This document shows, one piece after another, positions 10,160 through 20,153 of a stretch of 64,000 bases of DNA. The stretch covers positions 1 through 64,000 of the forward strand of contig NZ_JAHZIJ010000016.1 in the NCBI RefSeq assembly GCF_019443105.1, written 5' to 3'. The position numbers and the translations under genes were made by a program. The stretch's first letter is position 1, and every line of letters starts with the position of its first letter. This stretch comes from Paenibacillus oenotherae (GTDB lineage: Bacteria; Bacillota; Bacilli; Paenibacillales; Paenibacillaceae). The notes beneath the pieces were generated by a model that was not told where the DNA came from, did no database searches, and worked only from the letters and a program-made list of their open reading frames with translations.

Positions 10160-10174
10160 TATTACGTATGAAAC

Positions 10175-10212
10175 AAGCCGGTCAAGAGATCTTTCTCTTG
10201 GCCGGCTTTTTG
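10175..10212 (+). terminator. Intrinsic terminator of gltB
   Basis: A 15-bp stem (10175-10189 with 10194-10208) with one T-G pair and a four-base loop, ending in TTTTT, sixteen bases after the gltB stop. Confidence 0.93.
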
Positions 10213-10424
10213 TCGTGGTTTATAGGGATCTATGAGGTAGTTCCAGCAATTATTAAAAAATTCTCATGTCCTATAATGTAAAGCCTTACATTCTAATCTA
10301 TCGGTTATTTCGACAAAAGGAGCTAAAAAATATCGCGATTCGACATCCATATACCGACACCTTCTTTTGGACACGTTAGCTATAATTACATTGTTCTTAA
10401 TAAGAAGGGAGAGGGAAATCGTCA

Positions 10425-10562
10425 ATGATGCTGACTGTTGAGAAAACAGAAAGTAAGCCATTAATGGAGATAGATATTCGCATATTGCTGGAGCAGATGT
10501 GTATTCCTAAGGAAAGATGGCCACAAGAATGGACCTCGCCAGAGCAAGTGGAATCCACGTAA
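10425..10562 (+). CDS. Micro-ORF A, 45 residues, paralogue of the next
   Basis: A 45-residue frame with double ATG and a good ribosome site (AAGGGAGAGG about ten bases ahead). A TATAAT at 10381-10386 could be its -10 box, though I find no matching -35. Its core EIDIRILLEQMCIPKERWPQEW resembles ELEVTVILNQLGIERSDWSQKI of the micro-ORF at 10711: same spacing of hydrophobics, a conserved Ile-x-Arg/Lys-x-Trp stretch. That similarity argues that both are real genes. No cysteine pair, membrane segment or known motif is seen. Its position between gltB and the Xre regulator, convergent with the latter, allows a modulator role, but that is only a guess. Confidence 0.6.
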   Translation: MMLTVEKTESKPLMEIDIRILLEQMCIPKERWPQEWTSPEQVEST

Positions 10563-10710
10563 CGAGCGGAGGAAGCAAGTGCTCCAACAAGATGCCTGCA
10601 AACGCAATGAATGCTTTCATTAGACCGACAGATTCTTTAAAGCTTCTTGACTATAATAGCGAAACCATGCTGTTCTAGAAAAACAAGAGAGATTAGGAGT
10701 CGGAGTGTTT

Positions 10711-10884
10711 ATGAAATCAAATAATCCCAATAAGAAAGAAGAGTCAACGATGCCTTCACGTGAATCTATTCCTGTAGAGCTGGAAGTTACTGTAATTCTG
10801 AATCAGCTAGGCATTGAACGTTCAGATTGGTCACAGAAGATTCTTCATTTAAATAATAGGACACAAAATAAAACAAAACCATAG
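10711..10884 (+). CDS. Micro-ORF B, 57 residues, paralogue of the previous
   Basis: 57 residues with ribosome site AGGAGTCGGAG seven or so bases before ATG. The first 20 residues are polar (NNPNKKEESTMPSRES), followed by the conserved amphipathic core ELEVTVILNQLGIERSDWSQKI shared with micro-ORF A, and a basic Asn-rich tail. A TATAAT at 10652-10657 lies 54 bases upstream. The stop codon lies inside the left arm of a bidirectional terminator. Function unknown; the conserved core looks like a single protein-binding helix with a Trp. Confidence 0.6.
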   Translation: MKSNNPNKKEESTMPSRESIPVELEVTVILNQLGIERSDWSQKILHLNNRTQNKTKP

Positions 10885-10914
10885 CATGCCAATAAGGCGT
10901 ACTATGGTTTTGTT
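10872..10914. terminator. Bidirectional terminator between micro-ORF B and the Xre gene
   Basis: A perfect 13-bp stem (10872-10884 with 10902-10914). The arms are A-rich on the left and T-rich on the right, so U-tracts form on transcripts from both sides. It serves both converging genes. Confidence 0.85.
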
Positions 10915-10932
10915 CTATAGGTAGAGTTATAA

Positions 10933-11301
10933 CTAGTTCATCATTCTCTCCGCCCGGACGAATGCGATGAATCGACGGGCTTCATCTACGGATAACTTGC
11001 GGCCATCTATAGTAAGTGCGAACTTCTGCAGCAATTCCTCGTCCGCCAACTCCAATTGATCTACAAATTCGCGGATAGGATCGTCCAGCGTTGCGTGAGG
11101 AGTGTTTGTTCGCCCAACAAGGTAGTCGACAGATACATGGAACAAATCGGCAAATTTCGATAACGTATCGGTGTCCGGTTCTCTGCGGTTCTTCTCATAA
11201 TGAGACAGAGCAGCGCGCGAAATCCCAAGAAACCCAGCTGTCTGTTCTTGAGTCCACCCCCGATCCTCCCTCAATTTAGCAATACGGTTACCAATATTCA
11301 T
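10933..11301 (-). CDS. Xre family regulator, candidate EPS/lasso regulon repressor
   Basis: 122 residues. An N-terminal Xre/Cro helix-turn-helix spans residues 3-62 (WTQEQTAGFLGISRAALSHYE, then REPDTDTL and FADLFHVSVDYLVG). The C-terminal half is helical and ends in a SinR/SinI-like dimerisation motif (LSVDEARRFIAFVRAER). The recognition region SRAALSHYEKNRREP is close to that of the PBSX repressor Xre as I remember it, whose operators are GATAC-N5-GTATC palindromes. Exactly such palindromes lie in the adjacent EPS promoter and at five more loci in this window. ATG at 11301 has AGGAGG ahead. It is divergent from the EPS operon. Confidence 0.85.
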   Translation of the reverse strand: MNIGNRIAKLREDRGWTQEQTAGFLGISRAALSHYEKNRREPDTDTLSKFADLFHVSVDYLVGRTNTPHATLDDPIREFVDQLELADEELLQKFALTIDGRKLSVDEARRFIAFVRAERMMN

Positions 11302-11405
11302 AATACTCCTCCTTACTAACTATACCAACATATTAATACGAAACGCTTACAAATGCATGTTATGAAACAAAATGTCGCAATCTTGAAAAAACCATGAAAA
11401 AGGTA

Positions 11406-11434
11406 TTGACATGTTACGTTCTGTATCGTAAAGT
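11406..11434 (+). promoter_or_regulatory. EPS operon promoter with operator in the spacer
   Basis: TTGACA (11406-11411), 17 bases, TAAAGT (11429-11434). The spacer is almost filled by GTTACGTTCTGTATC (11413-11427), one mismatch from GATAC-N5-GTATC. The geometry (one base, 15-bp operator, one base) is identical to the promoter at 47524-47552. Confidence 0.65.
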
Positions 11435-11447
11435 TAACGGTGTAATA

Positions 11448-11462
11448 GATACAAATTGTATC
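11448..11462. promoter_or_regulatory. Perfect GATAC-N5-GTATC operator, EPS promoter region
   Basis: GATACAAATTGTATC, a perfect palindrome centred 35 bp downstream of the operator inside the promoter spacer. That spacing would let two dimers bind on nearly the same helix face. A possible second -10 (TATTCA, 11464-11469) follows it. Confidence 0.7.
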
Positions 11463-11802
11463 ATATTCAATGAATAATAGTTTTCCCAATCTATCTTGTT
11501 CCTATACAACATTCATACAAATTATTACACATTATGAGGAATGAATCATTAGAGCGATGCAAAAATTGAGCGGATTCAATTATTTTCTTCAATTATTCCG
11601 CTGCATTAAAGCAATAAATCACAACTGCTGATGATATGCATGGTGTTGAGTGATGAATAAGCACACTGCTGCTGCAAAAATTCTGAGTTATCTTGAGCAA
11701 TGCTGATGAATCATTTGTGAGAGCCAAGAGCCGCCCGCTGACAAGCAAGTACTGGGGAACGAGCGGCATTGATTCGGAAATCATGGTAATGGAGGATACA
11801 AC
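11463..11802 (+). other. Untranslated leader of the EPS operon
   Basis: About 340 bases between the operators and the first EPS gene without a credible gene. There is a direct repeat TTCAATTATT (11576-11598) flanked by AGCGGA/TCCGCT and a 16-codon frame starting ATGAATAAG near 11653 that could be a leader peptide but has a weak ribosome site. I see no intrinsic terminator, so I cannot claim attenuation here. Confidence 0.35.
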
Positions 11803-12555
11803 ATGGAACTCAAGCAGTATTGGGCAATTGTAAGAAAACGAATATGGCTGATCGTATTGCTTATGGTCGTGAGCGGTATGTTAACCGGCTATTACTCTTA
11901 TCAGTCGAATGTGAAGCTGTACACGGCCTCTGCGAAGCTGATGGTGAACCAGAATGCCAGTGAAGAAACGAAGACCAGTCTCGATGTCTCTTCCATTAAT
12001 ATGAATCTTCAATTGATTAAAACCTACGTAGAAATTATTCGAACACCACGGATTATGAGCAAAGTCATTCAGGAGTTTCCTGAATTAGATATGACGGTGA
12101 ATGAACTGGTCAGAAAGGTTAATGTTACGACAGTCAATGGCACACAGGTCATGTCATTGACTGTAACGGATCTGAAGTACAGCAGAGCAGCCCATGTCGT
12201 AAATGCGGTAGCTAAGGTCTTCCAGGCAGAGATCCCCAAGCTGATGAAATTGGACAACATTATTATTCTGAATGAAGCTGATCCGTTCAATACACCTGCA
12301 CCAATGACCTCAAGACCGAACTTGAATATTGCCATCAGTCTCCTGTTATCGTTCATGATCGGCTTAGGCCTGGTATTCCTGCTGGAGTATCTGGACGATT
12401 CGATCAAGACAGAGGAAGATGTCAAAGCATTGTTCGGAGTGCCACCCCTGTCTCTTATTCCTCGTACGAGAGTCTCTGCAAGAACAAGCGGTAAAGAGAA
12501 GCAAGCGACAATGAATGTGAAAAGAGGTGAGAGCAATGTCACGCTCGACACATAG
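11803..12555 (+). CDS. Wzz/CapA-type chain-length and kinase-activating protein
   Basis: 250 residues with two membrane segments (about 14-32 and 174-195) around an extracellular loop and a short cytoplasmic tail. The PxxP-like region before the second segment (FNTPAPMTSRPN) is characteristic. It corresponds to EpsA/CapA/YwqC of Firmicutes: it sets polymer length and activates the separate tyrosine kinase that follows. The stop overlaps the start of the kinase gene by 20 bases, which fits a two-protein BY-kinase. First gene of the EPS operon. Confidence 0.92.
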   Translation: MELKQYWAIVRKRIWLIVLLMVVSGMLTGYYSYQSNVKLYTASAKLMVNQNASEETKTSLDVSSINMNLQLIKTYVEIIRTPRIMSKVIQEFPELDMTVNELVRKVNVTTVNGTQVMSLTVTDLKYSRAAHVVNAVAKVFQAEIPKLMKLDNIIILNEADPFNTPAPMTSRPNLNIAISLLLSFMIGLGLVFLLEYLDDSIKTEEDVKALFGVPPLSLIPRTRVSARTSGKEKQATMNVKRGESNVTLDT

Positions 12556-13201
12556 AAATCAGCTGATTACGATGATCAGTCCGACATCGCCGGCTTCTGA
12601 GGCTTATAAAATTCTCCGAACGAATATCGAAATCTCCAATATTGAGCAAGACCTGCAAACCATTATGGTCACCTCTACCAAGAAGAGTGAGGGGAAAAGC
12701 AGTGTAGCGGCGAACCTCGCTGTCGCCTATGCCCAGTCCAATAAGAAGGTGCTGCTGATCGACGCGGATATGCGCAATCCTGCGCAGCATCATATCTTCA
12801 ACCTTTCTAACCGGATTGGTCTAAGCTCGCTGCTGAATCAGAAGTTCGAATGGAGCGATGCGGCCATTGCCTCGCCCGTTGAGAACCTCACTATCATTAC
12901 AGCCGGATCGGCACCTCATAATCCGTCAGAGATGCTCGCATCGAAGTTTATGATTCACATGCTGGAGGAATTGAAGGAGCGGTTTGAAGTCATTATTATC
13001 GATACGCCGCCATTCTTGTCTGTCGCCGATGCGCAGATTGTTGCCTCGAAGTGCGATGGCGTCATTCTGGTGATCGATTCGGGAGAGGTCAATAAGGATG
13101 TGGCCCAGAAGGCGAAGGAGAATCTGGAGTTTGTGAAGGCGAAGCTCATTGGTGTCGTCTTGAACAATGTCAATCGCAGAGATGCCAGCGGCTACTATTA
13201 A
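12536..13201 (+). CDS. BY-type tyrosine kinase (EpsB/CapB/YwqD-like)
   Basis: 221 residues. Walker A variant STKKSEGKSS (47-56), Walker A' LLIDADMR (73-80) and Walker B IIIDTPP (153-159) define a bacterial tyrosine kinase. The C-terminus ends in Gly-Tyr-Tyr, a very short tyrosine cluster compared with usual family members. ATG at 12536 has AGAGGTG in front; the in-frame GTG at 12527 lies inside that ribosome site. It works with the preceding membrane activator to control polymerisation and export. No cognate phosphatase gene (CpsB/YwqE) is in the cluster. Confidence 0.92.
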   Translation: MSRSTHRNQLITMISPTSPASEAYKILRTNIEISNIEQDLQTIMVTSTKKSEGKSSVAANLAVAYAQSNKKVLLIDADMRNPAQHHIFNLSNRIGLSSLLNQKFEWSDAAIASPVENLTIITAGSAPHNPSEMLASKFMIHMLEELKERFEVIIIDTPPFLSVADAQIVASKCDGVILVIDSGEVNKDVAQKAKENLEFVKAKLIGVVLNNVNRRDASGYY

Positions 13202-13218
13202 TTGAACATCAATCATAA

Positions 13219-13397
13219 AGATACAGGTAATGTCTCCTGCACCTATATCACTGGAGGCACTCGGTCACGCTGTGGGTCTTGGTGCCTTAGACGTCAATCG
13301 TCAAGGGTGTGATGTGAGGAAGGGTTGAATGCCCGTTCATCTAAAAGTCCAAGCTATGCGCCCTTACTATTCCCGACTACTAAGAGTGCGTAGCTTG
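13219..13397 (+). ncRNA. Candidate EAR (epsC-type) antitermination RNA
   Basis: The 250-base gap between the kinase gene and galU holds a strongly structured RNA. Stems seen: GATACAGGT/ACCTATATC with a mismatch (13220-13228 with 13241-13249), AGGCAC/GTGCCT (13255-13260 with 13282-13287), and a 16-bp helix (13351-13366 with 13381-13396) with two G-U pairs and one mismatch. The known EAR element of Bacillales lies at exactly this place, between the second and third eps genes, and lets polymerase read through terminators across the long operon. The identification rests on position and fold; I could not align to the family model. No T-run follows the long helix, so it is not a simple terminator. 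Confidence 0.6.
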
Positions 13398-13452
13398 TAC
13401 TTTTGCTTCCAAGAATGGCATCTAAAAATATAAAGAGGGATAGGTGAGTGAG

Positions 13453-14352
13453 ATGACTAAGGTGAGGAAAGCAATTATACCGGCTGCCGGTCTTGGCACA
13501 AGGTTTTTGCCTGCTACTAAAGCTATGCCGAAGGAAATGCTTCCTATTGTTGACAAGCCGACCATTCAATACATTGTAGAGGAAGCGATCCAATCGGGTA
13601 TCGAAGACATCATAATCGTCACGGGGAAGGGCAAGCGTGCAATTGAAGATCATTTCGACAGCGCCTTCGAACTGGAACATTCGCTGCTGGAGAAGGGGAA
13701 ATTTGATCTGCTGGAGGAAGTGAGACGATCCGCCAATGTTGATATTCACTATATTCGCCAGAAGGAGGCCAAGGGTCTCGGTCACGCTGTATGGTGCGCG
13801 AGGAACTTCATTGGCGATGAACCGTTCGCTGTGCTGCTTGGCGACGATATCGTGTGGGGGGAAACGCCGTGCACGAAGCAGCTAATCCAGCAATATGAGC
13901 GGACAGGCAAATCGGTCATTGGCGTTCAGCCGGTCGCAGTGGATTTGACATCCCGATACGGCATTGTTGATCCGCGTCTCTCTGAGGGACGGCTAGTAGA
14001 AGTAGAGAGCTTCGTCGAGAAGCCGCCTCAAGGACAAGCTCCTTCCAATCTCGCTATTATGGGACGTTATGTGCTGACACCGGAAATATTCGATTTTCTC
14101 GATCGTCAGGAGATCGGTGCAGGAGGAGAAATACAGTTGACGGATGCGATTCAGGCGCTGAATGTAGCGCAGGGGGTATATGCTTATAATTTCGAAGGCA
14201 TCCGCTATGATGTCGGAGAGAAGCTCGGCTTTATTCTGACTACACTTGATTTTGCACTCCAGAGGAATGAGCTGAGGCATCAGCTCTTGACATCACTCGA
14301 GGAAATTGTGGAGCGAGAACGATCAACCTATTTGCTAGCAAGAGGTGAATAA
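13453..14352 (+). CDS. galU: UTP-glucose-1-phosphate uridylyltransferase
   Basis: 299 residues of the GalU/GtaB family. The nucleotide-binding start [27 protein letters not shown] is complete, as are [20 protein letters not shown] and the sugar-site motif [14 protein letters not shown]. It makes UDP-glucose, the precursor of the polymer and, through Ugd (29043), of UDP-glucuronate. I prefer ATG at 13453 (AGGTGA ahead, typical family N-terminus) over GTG at 13444. It directly follows the candidate EAR RNA. Confidence 0.96.
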   Translation: MTKVRKAIIPAAGLGTRFLPATKAMPKEMLPIVDKPTIQYIVEEAIQSGIEDIIIVTGKGKRAIEDHFDSAFELEHSLLEKGKFDLLEEVRRSANVDIHYIRQKEAKGLGHAVWCARNFIGDEPFAVLLGDDIVWGETPCTKQLIQQYERTGKSVIGVQPVAVDLTSRYGIVDPRLSEGRLVEVESFVEKPPQGQAPSNLAIMGRYVLTPEIFDFLDRQEIGAGGEIQLTDAIQALNVAQGVYAYNFEGIRYDVGEKLGFILTTLDFALQRNELRHQLLTSLEEIVERERSTYLLARGE

Positions 14353-14354
14353 CT

Positions 14355-15053
14355 ATGGCGCCTCTGAACAGGAATGAACCTGAGATAGCGACGATTAATT
14401 CGGCTGGGTATTATGCGAAGGTCAGGCCAAAAACCGGACGAAGAAGGTTTGTCTATTTGGCGAGCAAACGGTTTATCGACATTACGGCTTCTGCTATAGG
14501 CTTGCTGCTGCTGTCACCGCTTTTTGTCATCCTTGCTATCGTCATTAAGCTGGAGGATCCGAAAGGCTCTGTTTTCTTCAGTCAAGTAAGGGTCGGGAGA
14601 AATGAGCGGCCGTTCCGGATGTATAAATTCCGCACGATGGTCTCGAATGCCGAGGATCTGCTTCATGAACTGCTGGACAAGAACGAAATATCCGGCGCGA
14701 TGTTCAAGATGAAGGAAGACCCCCGGATTACTAGAATCGGCAAGTTTATTCGGAAAACAAGCATTGACGAATTGCCGCAGCTGGTCAATGTGTTCCGGGG
14801 CGAAATGTCCCTGGTAGGCCCCCGGCCGCCGCTGCCAAGAGAAGTATCGGAGTATTCGGAGTATGACAAGCTGAGGCTCATCGTAACACCAGGCTGCACA
14901 GGCTTATGGCAGGTCAGCGGCCGCAATGAGCTGAGCTTTGCCGAGATGGTGGATCTGGATCTGGAATATATTAACCGCAGAAGCCTGTGGCTTGATATTA
15001 GCATTATGCTGCGGACGGTCAGAGTGATGTTGGGGTCGAAGGATGCTTTCTAA
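14355..15053 (+). CDS. Priming undecaprenyl-phosphate sugar transferase
   Basis: 232 residues of the bacterial sugar transferase family (EpsL/WbaP C-terminal type). One hydrophobic hairpin at about 36-62 anchors it, followed by PFRMYKFRTMV, RKTSIDELPQLVNVFRGEMSLVGPRPPL and the C-terminal PGCTGLWQVSGRNELSF. It lacks the N-terminal four-helix part of full WbaP, as in the short Firmicute enzymes. It transfers the first sugar-1-phosphate to undecaprenyl phosphate. It starts two bases after galU. Confidence 0.94.
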   Translation: MAPLNRNEPEIATINSAGYYAKVRPKTGRRRFVYLASKRFIDITASAIGLLLLSPLFVILAIVIKLEDPKGSVFFSQVRVGRNERPFRMYKFRTMVSNAEDLLHELLDKNEISGAMFKMKEDPRITRIGKFIRKTSIDELPQLVNVFRGEMSLVGPRPPLPREVSEYSEYDKLRLIVTPGCTGLWQVSGRNELSFAEMVDLDLEYINRRSLWLDISIMLRTVRVMLGSKDAF

Positions 15054-15076
15054 TTATGTGATGCAGGGGTGCTGTG

Positions 15077-17015
<1,939 letters not shown>

Positions 17016-17033
17016 GCTTGAGGTGATCCGATA

Positions 17034-18212
17034 ATGAAGAAGCGTGTATTGTATGTCCATCATGCCGGAAGTTTAGGCGGGGCGCCCAAGAGCTTGACTT
17101 ACTTGATCAGCCATCTGGACAGAGAGCTGTATGAAGCCGAGGTCATCAGCATCAATGACGGCCCTGCGGTTGAGCTGCTCAGAACGGTCGGGCTTCCGGT
17201 CAAGGTTGTCCGAAGGATGTATGCCTTCCACGGGACAACTGTATCAGGAATGAGTGCGCGGCTTTTCGTGCGCAATATACTTGGATCGCTGCCGACTTAT
17301 ATCATGGCGAAGAGGTATATTAAAGCGTTCAAGCCTGATATTATCCACCTCAACAGCACCTGCCTCTTTATGGTAGCAAAAGCGGCCAAGGATATTTCCA
17401 AGGAGATCAGGGTGGTCTGCCATGTGCGCGAGCCGCTGCTGGCCTCCTTTCCCGGGAAAATATTGCGCATCATGAATCACCGCTATGTAGACGGGTTCAT
17501 CTCCATTGACCATTATGATGCGGCGACGATCAACAGCAAGGAGCGGGAGCTTGAGGTCATCAACAACTTTGTTGACTTTCACAAATACAACCCTGCCGTA
17601 TCGGGGACTCATGTACGGGAAGAGCTGGGTTTGAAGGATGAGGATGTTGCCTTCCTGTATCTCGGGAGAGTGGTTGAAGGCAACGGCGTTTCGCCCATGC
17701 TTCAGGCTTTTCTGAACGTGGTTCGCGACAATCCCCGCTTTCATCTCATCGTGGCAGGCTTCTACTTCGATAATACGAATCCGTACGAGGATAGAATAGT
17801 GACGGAGGCGGAAGGGGAGCGGAATGTCCATCTGCTCAAGTTCAGGGAGGATGTGCCTTCATTGCTAGCGGCATCGGATGTTATGGTCTGTCCGTTCATC
17901 GAGCCTCACTTCTCACGGAGCATCATAGAAGCGGCAGCGATGAGGAAGACGTCGATCGCCTCTAATATAGGAGGACCTAACGAGCTTGTTCTGCATGGGC
18001 AAACCGGGTTCTTGTTCGGGGAAGGCGATTGGGCGGAGCTGGAGGCATATATGATCAGGCTGGGCAACGATGATGAGCTGCGGGCGTCTCTCGGAGAGAA
18101 GGCGCTGGCCTTCGCCAGAGAACACTTCGATGCGACGAAGAATGCAAAACGCACCTTTGAATTCTACAATCGTCTATATGTGAGGGAAGCGTATGGTTAT
18201 TCTGTTCATTAG
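17034..18212 (+). CDS. Glycosyltransferase family 4 protein
   Basis: 392 residues, GT-B fold. The N-terminal acceptor domain starts HHAGSLGGAPKSLTYLI. The C-terminal donor domain has LYLGRVVEGNG, the E-x7-E region near residues 290-300 (EPHFSRSIIEAAAM) and NIGGPNELVLHGQTGFL. It adds one sugar of the repeat unit to the lipid-linked intermediate at the inner membrane face. Donor and linkage are not readable. Its end overlaps the next gene by 20 bases. Confidence 0.9.
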   Translation: MKKRVLYVHHAGSLGGAPKSLTYLISHLDRELYEAEVISINDGPAVELLRTVGLPVKVVRRMYAFHGTTVSGMSARLFVRNILGSLPTYIMAKRYIKAFKPDIIHLNSTCLFMVAKAAKDISKEIRVVCHVREPLLASFPGKILRIMNHRYVDGFISIDHYDAATINSKERELEVINNFVDFHKYNPAVSGTHVREELGLKDEDVAFLYLGRVVEGNGVSPMLQAFLNVVRDNPRFHLIVAGFYFDNTNPYEDRIVTEAEGERNVHLLKFREDVPSLLAASDVMVCPFIEPHFSRSIIEAAAMRKTSIASNIGGPNELVLHGQTGFLFGEGDWAELEAYMIRLGNDDELRASLGEKALAFAREHFDATKNAKRTFEFYNRLYVREAYGYSVH

Positions 18213-18822
18213 GATCAAGAGAAAGCTGGTCAGAATGGCTGCCACCGCAATAACGAAGCTGCTGTTGAAGGAATATGGCATTCCATGCGGCAAGGAGCTG
18301 ATTGCGGTGGGGATGCCTGTCATTGAGAAGCATGCGGGAAGCTCCATCACGATTGGCGACAATGCGGTCTTATGCTCGGCCGATTACAGCAATCCCCTCG
18401 GAATCAATCATAGATGTGTCATACGGACATTGGCGCCATCAGCAGCAATCGAAATTGGCAATGATGTCGGGATGAGCGGAGCAAGCATATGCGCCGCCTT
18501 CCATGTGAAGATCGGCAATGATGTGATGCTGGGCGTGAATGTCCATATCTGCGATACCGACTTCCATCCGTTGAAGCCGGAGAACCGCAGGTACAACGAT
18601 TCGGCGGAGGATGTGGGCGTGGCCCGGACAGTCATTGAAGACAACGTATGGATCGGGGCGAATGTTATGGTTCTTAAAGGGGTTACTATCGGCAAGAACA
18701 GCGTCATTGGCGCAGGCAGCATCGTCACCGGCAATATACCGGCCAATGTGATTGCGGCAGGCATACCGGCAAGGACAATCAAACCGCTAGTCCGGGATGG
18801 TTCCTATGAACAGATTAGTTAA
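18193..18822 (+). CDS. Hexapeptide-repeat acyltransferase
   Basis: 209 residues. An N-terminal basic amphipathic stretch is followed by left-handed beta-helix repeats (ISIGDN-, IEIGNDVGMS-, VKIGNDVMLGVNVHICDTD) and the C-terminal ARTVIEDNVWIGANVMVLKGVTIGKNSVIGAGSIVTGNIPANVIAAGIPA, typical of the CysE/LacA/WcaB group. It probably O-acetylates a polymer sugar. ATG 18193 has GAGGGAAG ahead and lies inside the end of the previous gene; the 3' end likewise overlaps the polymerase gene. Confidence 0.9.
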   Translation: MVILFIRIKRKLVRMAATAITKLLLKEYGIPCGKELIAVGMPVIEKHAGSSITIGDNAVLCSADYSNPLGINHRCVIRTLAPSAAIEIGNDVGMSGASICAAFHVKIGNDVMLGVNVHICDTDFHPLKPENRRYNDSAEDVGVARTVIEDNVWIGANVMVLKGVTIGKNSVIGAGSIVTGNIPANVIAAGIPARTIKPLVRDGSYEQIS

Positions 18823-20128
18823 AATACTGCTGGTGCTGTTCATTGTGTTCACGGTTATTCCATACTTGCCAGAGGCGATTACCGATCTCATAAACAACAA
18901 GGTGTCCTATGCGAAGTTCCGGATTAATCAGCCGATATTCGGACTTAATATCCGGTATGTGAAGGATGGGCTTCTCTTCATGCTCATGTGTCTGTTCGTC
19001 ATTATGGATGCAAGGGAGAAGAAAAGAAACCATCTCTTCCTCACGTATTACCCGTTTCTGCTCCTGGTTATTTATGGTGCCAGCGTACTCGGCTTCTTCT
19101 ATCAGAGAGTGGATCTCTTTCTTATTGCGGCCGGGACGAGATCTGTCCTGCTGTTCTTATTCTGCCTGAAGGCTGCGAAGTTTCTGAAATCGATTCATGC
19201 TTTCGGATTAATGAAGCGAACGGTTACGATACTGCTCCTTGTGGAGTTCATTGTGCTGCTGCTTCAATATTACGTTTATACCAATAACTATGGTTATGCG
19301 AATCCCGTCTCGCTTCGGCTAATCGGAACATTCGGGGGCATATCGGTTGCTGGTTATTTTGCGCTGGGCTGCTCTATTTTCTACTATTTGCTGGGCGTGA
19401 AGCTGAATATCGGGGTGAAGAGCATGATCGCTCTTCAGACACTATGTCTCCTGACGGCTGCATTCTCCGGCACACGTTCGGCGCTCATGGGTGTGATGCT
19501 CGTCATCTTCTTCTCGGCGGGGAGGCGTCTGATACATGGCCGGACGGACAGAAGACAAAGTCTGCTGCTTATTTCGCTTAGCATTGTGATCGGGATCGGG
19601 CTTATCGGCATCAGCAAATTGGTGAATGTGCTGGCTGACCGGGGCGATCTGTTGGAGACTCAATTGGAGAGCGGACGCATCGAGCTGTTCAAAAGTCTCT
19701 TCAATCAGAATCTGGAGAACATTCTGTTCGGCAATGGCATCGGCTACGGCACGAATGCCGCGGTTAATCTCAACCGGCAATTCGAGGCCGGCGTGAACGC
19801 GATTATTCTTGATGGAACCATTAACAGTATTCTCGCCCAGTATGGACTTCTTGTGCTTCTCGTTGCGGGCTTGATCTATCTTCACTTTCTGTTCCAGTTT
19901 GTTAGAACCGGAAGAATCTATGGCTTTGATCTGTTTGCTGTCACTCTGGTTAACGGGATTCTGATGTTTTCCACCAATATTTTTGAACAAGGCACTTATT
20001 TGCTGATGCTGACAATATCGACTTCGCTAGCTCTTGCGCCTTTGCATGATAACGATAAGGCTGCCGCCAAGGGGACTGCCAGTCCGGAATCCTCCTCTGA
20101 GCGGCTTATGCTGGCTGCTGCAAGCTAA
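18806..20128 (+). CDS. Wzy-like polymerase / O-antigen ligase family membrane protein
   Basis: 440 residues with ten or more membrane helices and a large extracellular loop near residues 270-320 that contains LESGRIELFKSLFNQNLENILFGNGIGYG, the pattern of O-antigen ligase/polymerase proteins. FSGTRSALMG in the centre is also typical. In a Wzx/Wzy pathway this links repeat units on the outer side. I take the ATG at 18806 (GGGATGG ahead) instead of 18797. Confidence 0.85.
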   Translation: MNRLVKILLVLFIVFTVIPYLPEAITDLINNKVSYAKFRINQPIFGLNIRYVKDGLLFMLMCLFVIMDAREKKRNHLFLTYYPFLLLVIYGASVLGFFYQRVDLFLIAAGTRSVLLFLFCLKAAKFLKSIHAFGLMKRTVTILLLVEFIVLLLQYYVYTNNYGYANPVSLRLIGTFGGISVAGYFALGCSIFYYLLGVKLNIGVKSMIALQTLCLLTAAFSGTRSALMGVMLVIFFSAGRRLIHGRTDRRQSLLLISLSIVIGIGLIGISKLVNVLADRGDLLETQLESGRIELFKSLFNQNLENILFGNGIGYGTNAAVNLNRQFEAGVNAIILDGTINSILAQYGLLVLLVAGLIYLHFLFQFVRTGRIYGFDLFAVTLVNGILMFSTNIFEQGTYLLMLTISTSLALAPLHDNDKAAAKGTASPESSSERLMLAAAS

Positions 20129-20153
20129 AGTCCGGAAGAAAGGAGTGGAGGCC

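Noticed and set aside
18174-18362. Small antisense frames in the glycosyltransferase and acyltransferase genes
   Set aside because: All overlap coupled, well-supported plus-strand genes and have no ribosome sites or recognisable motifs.
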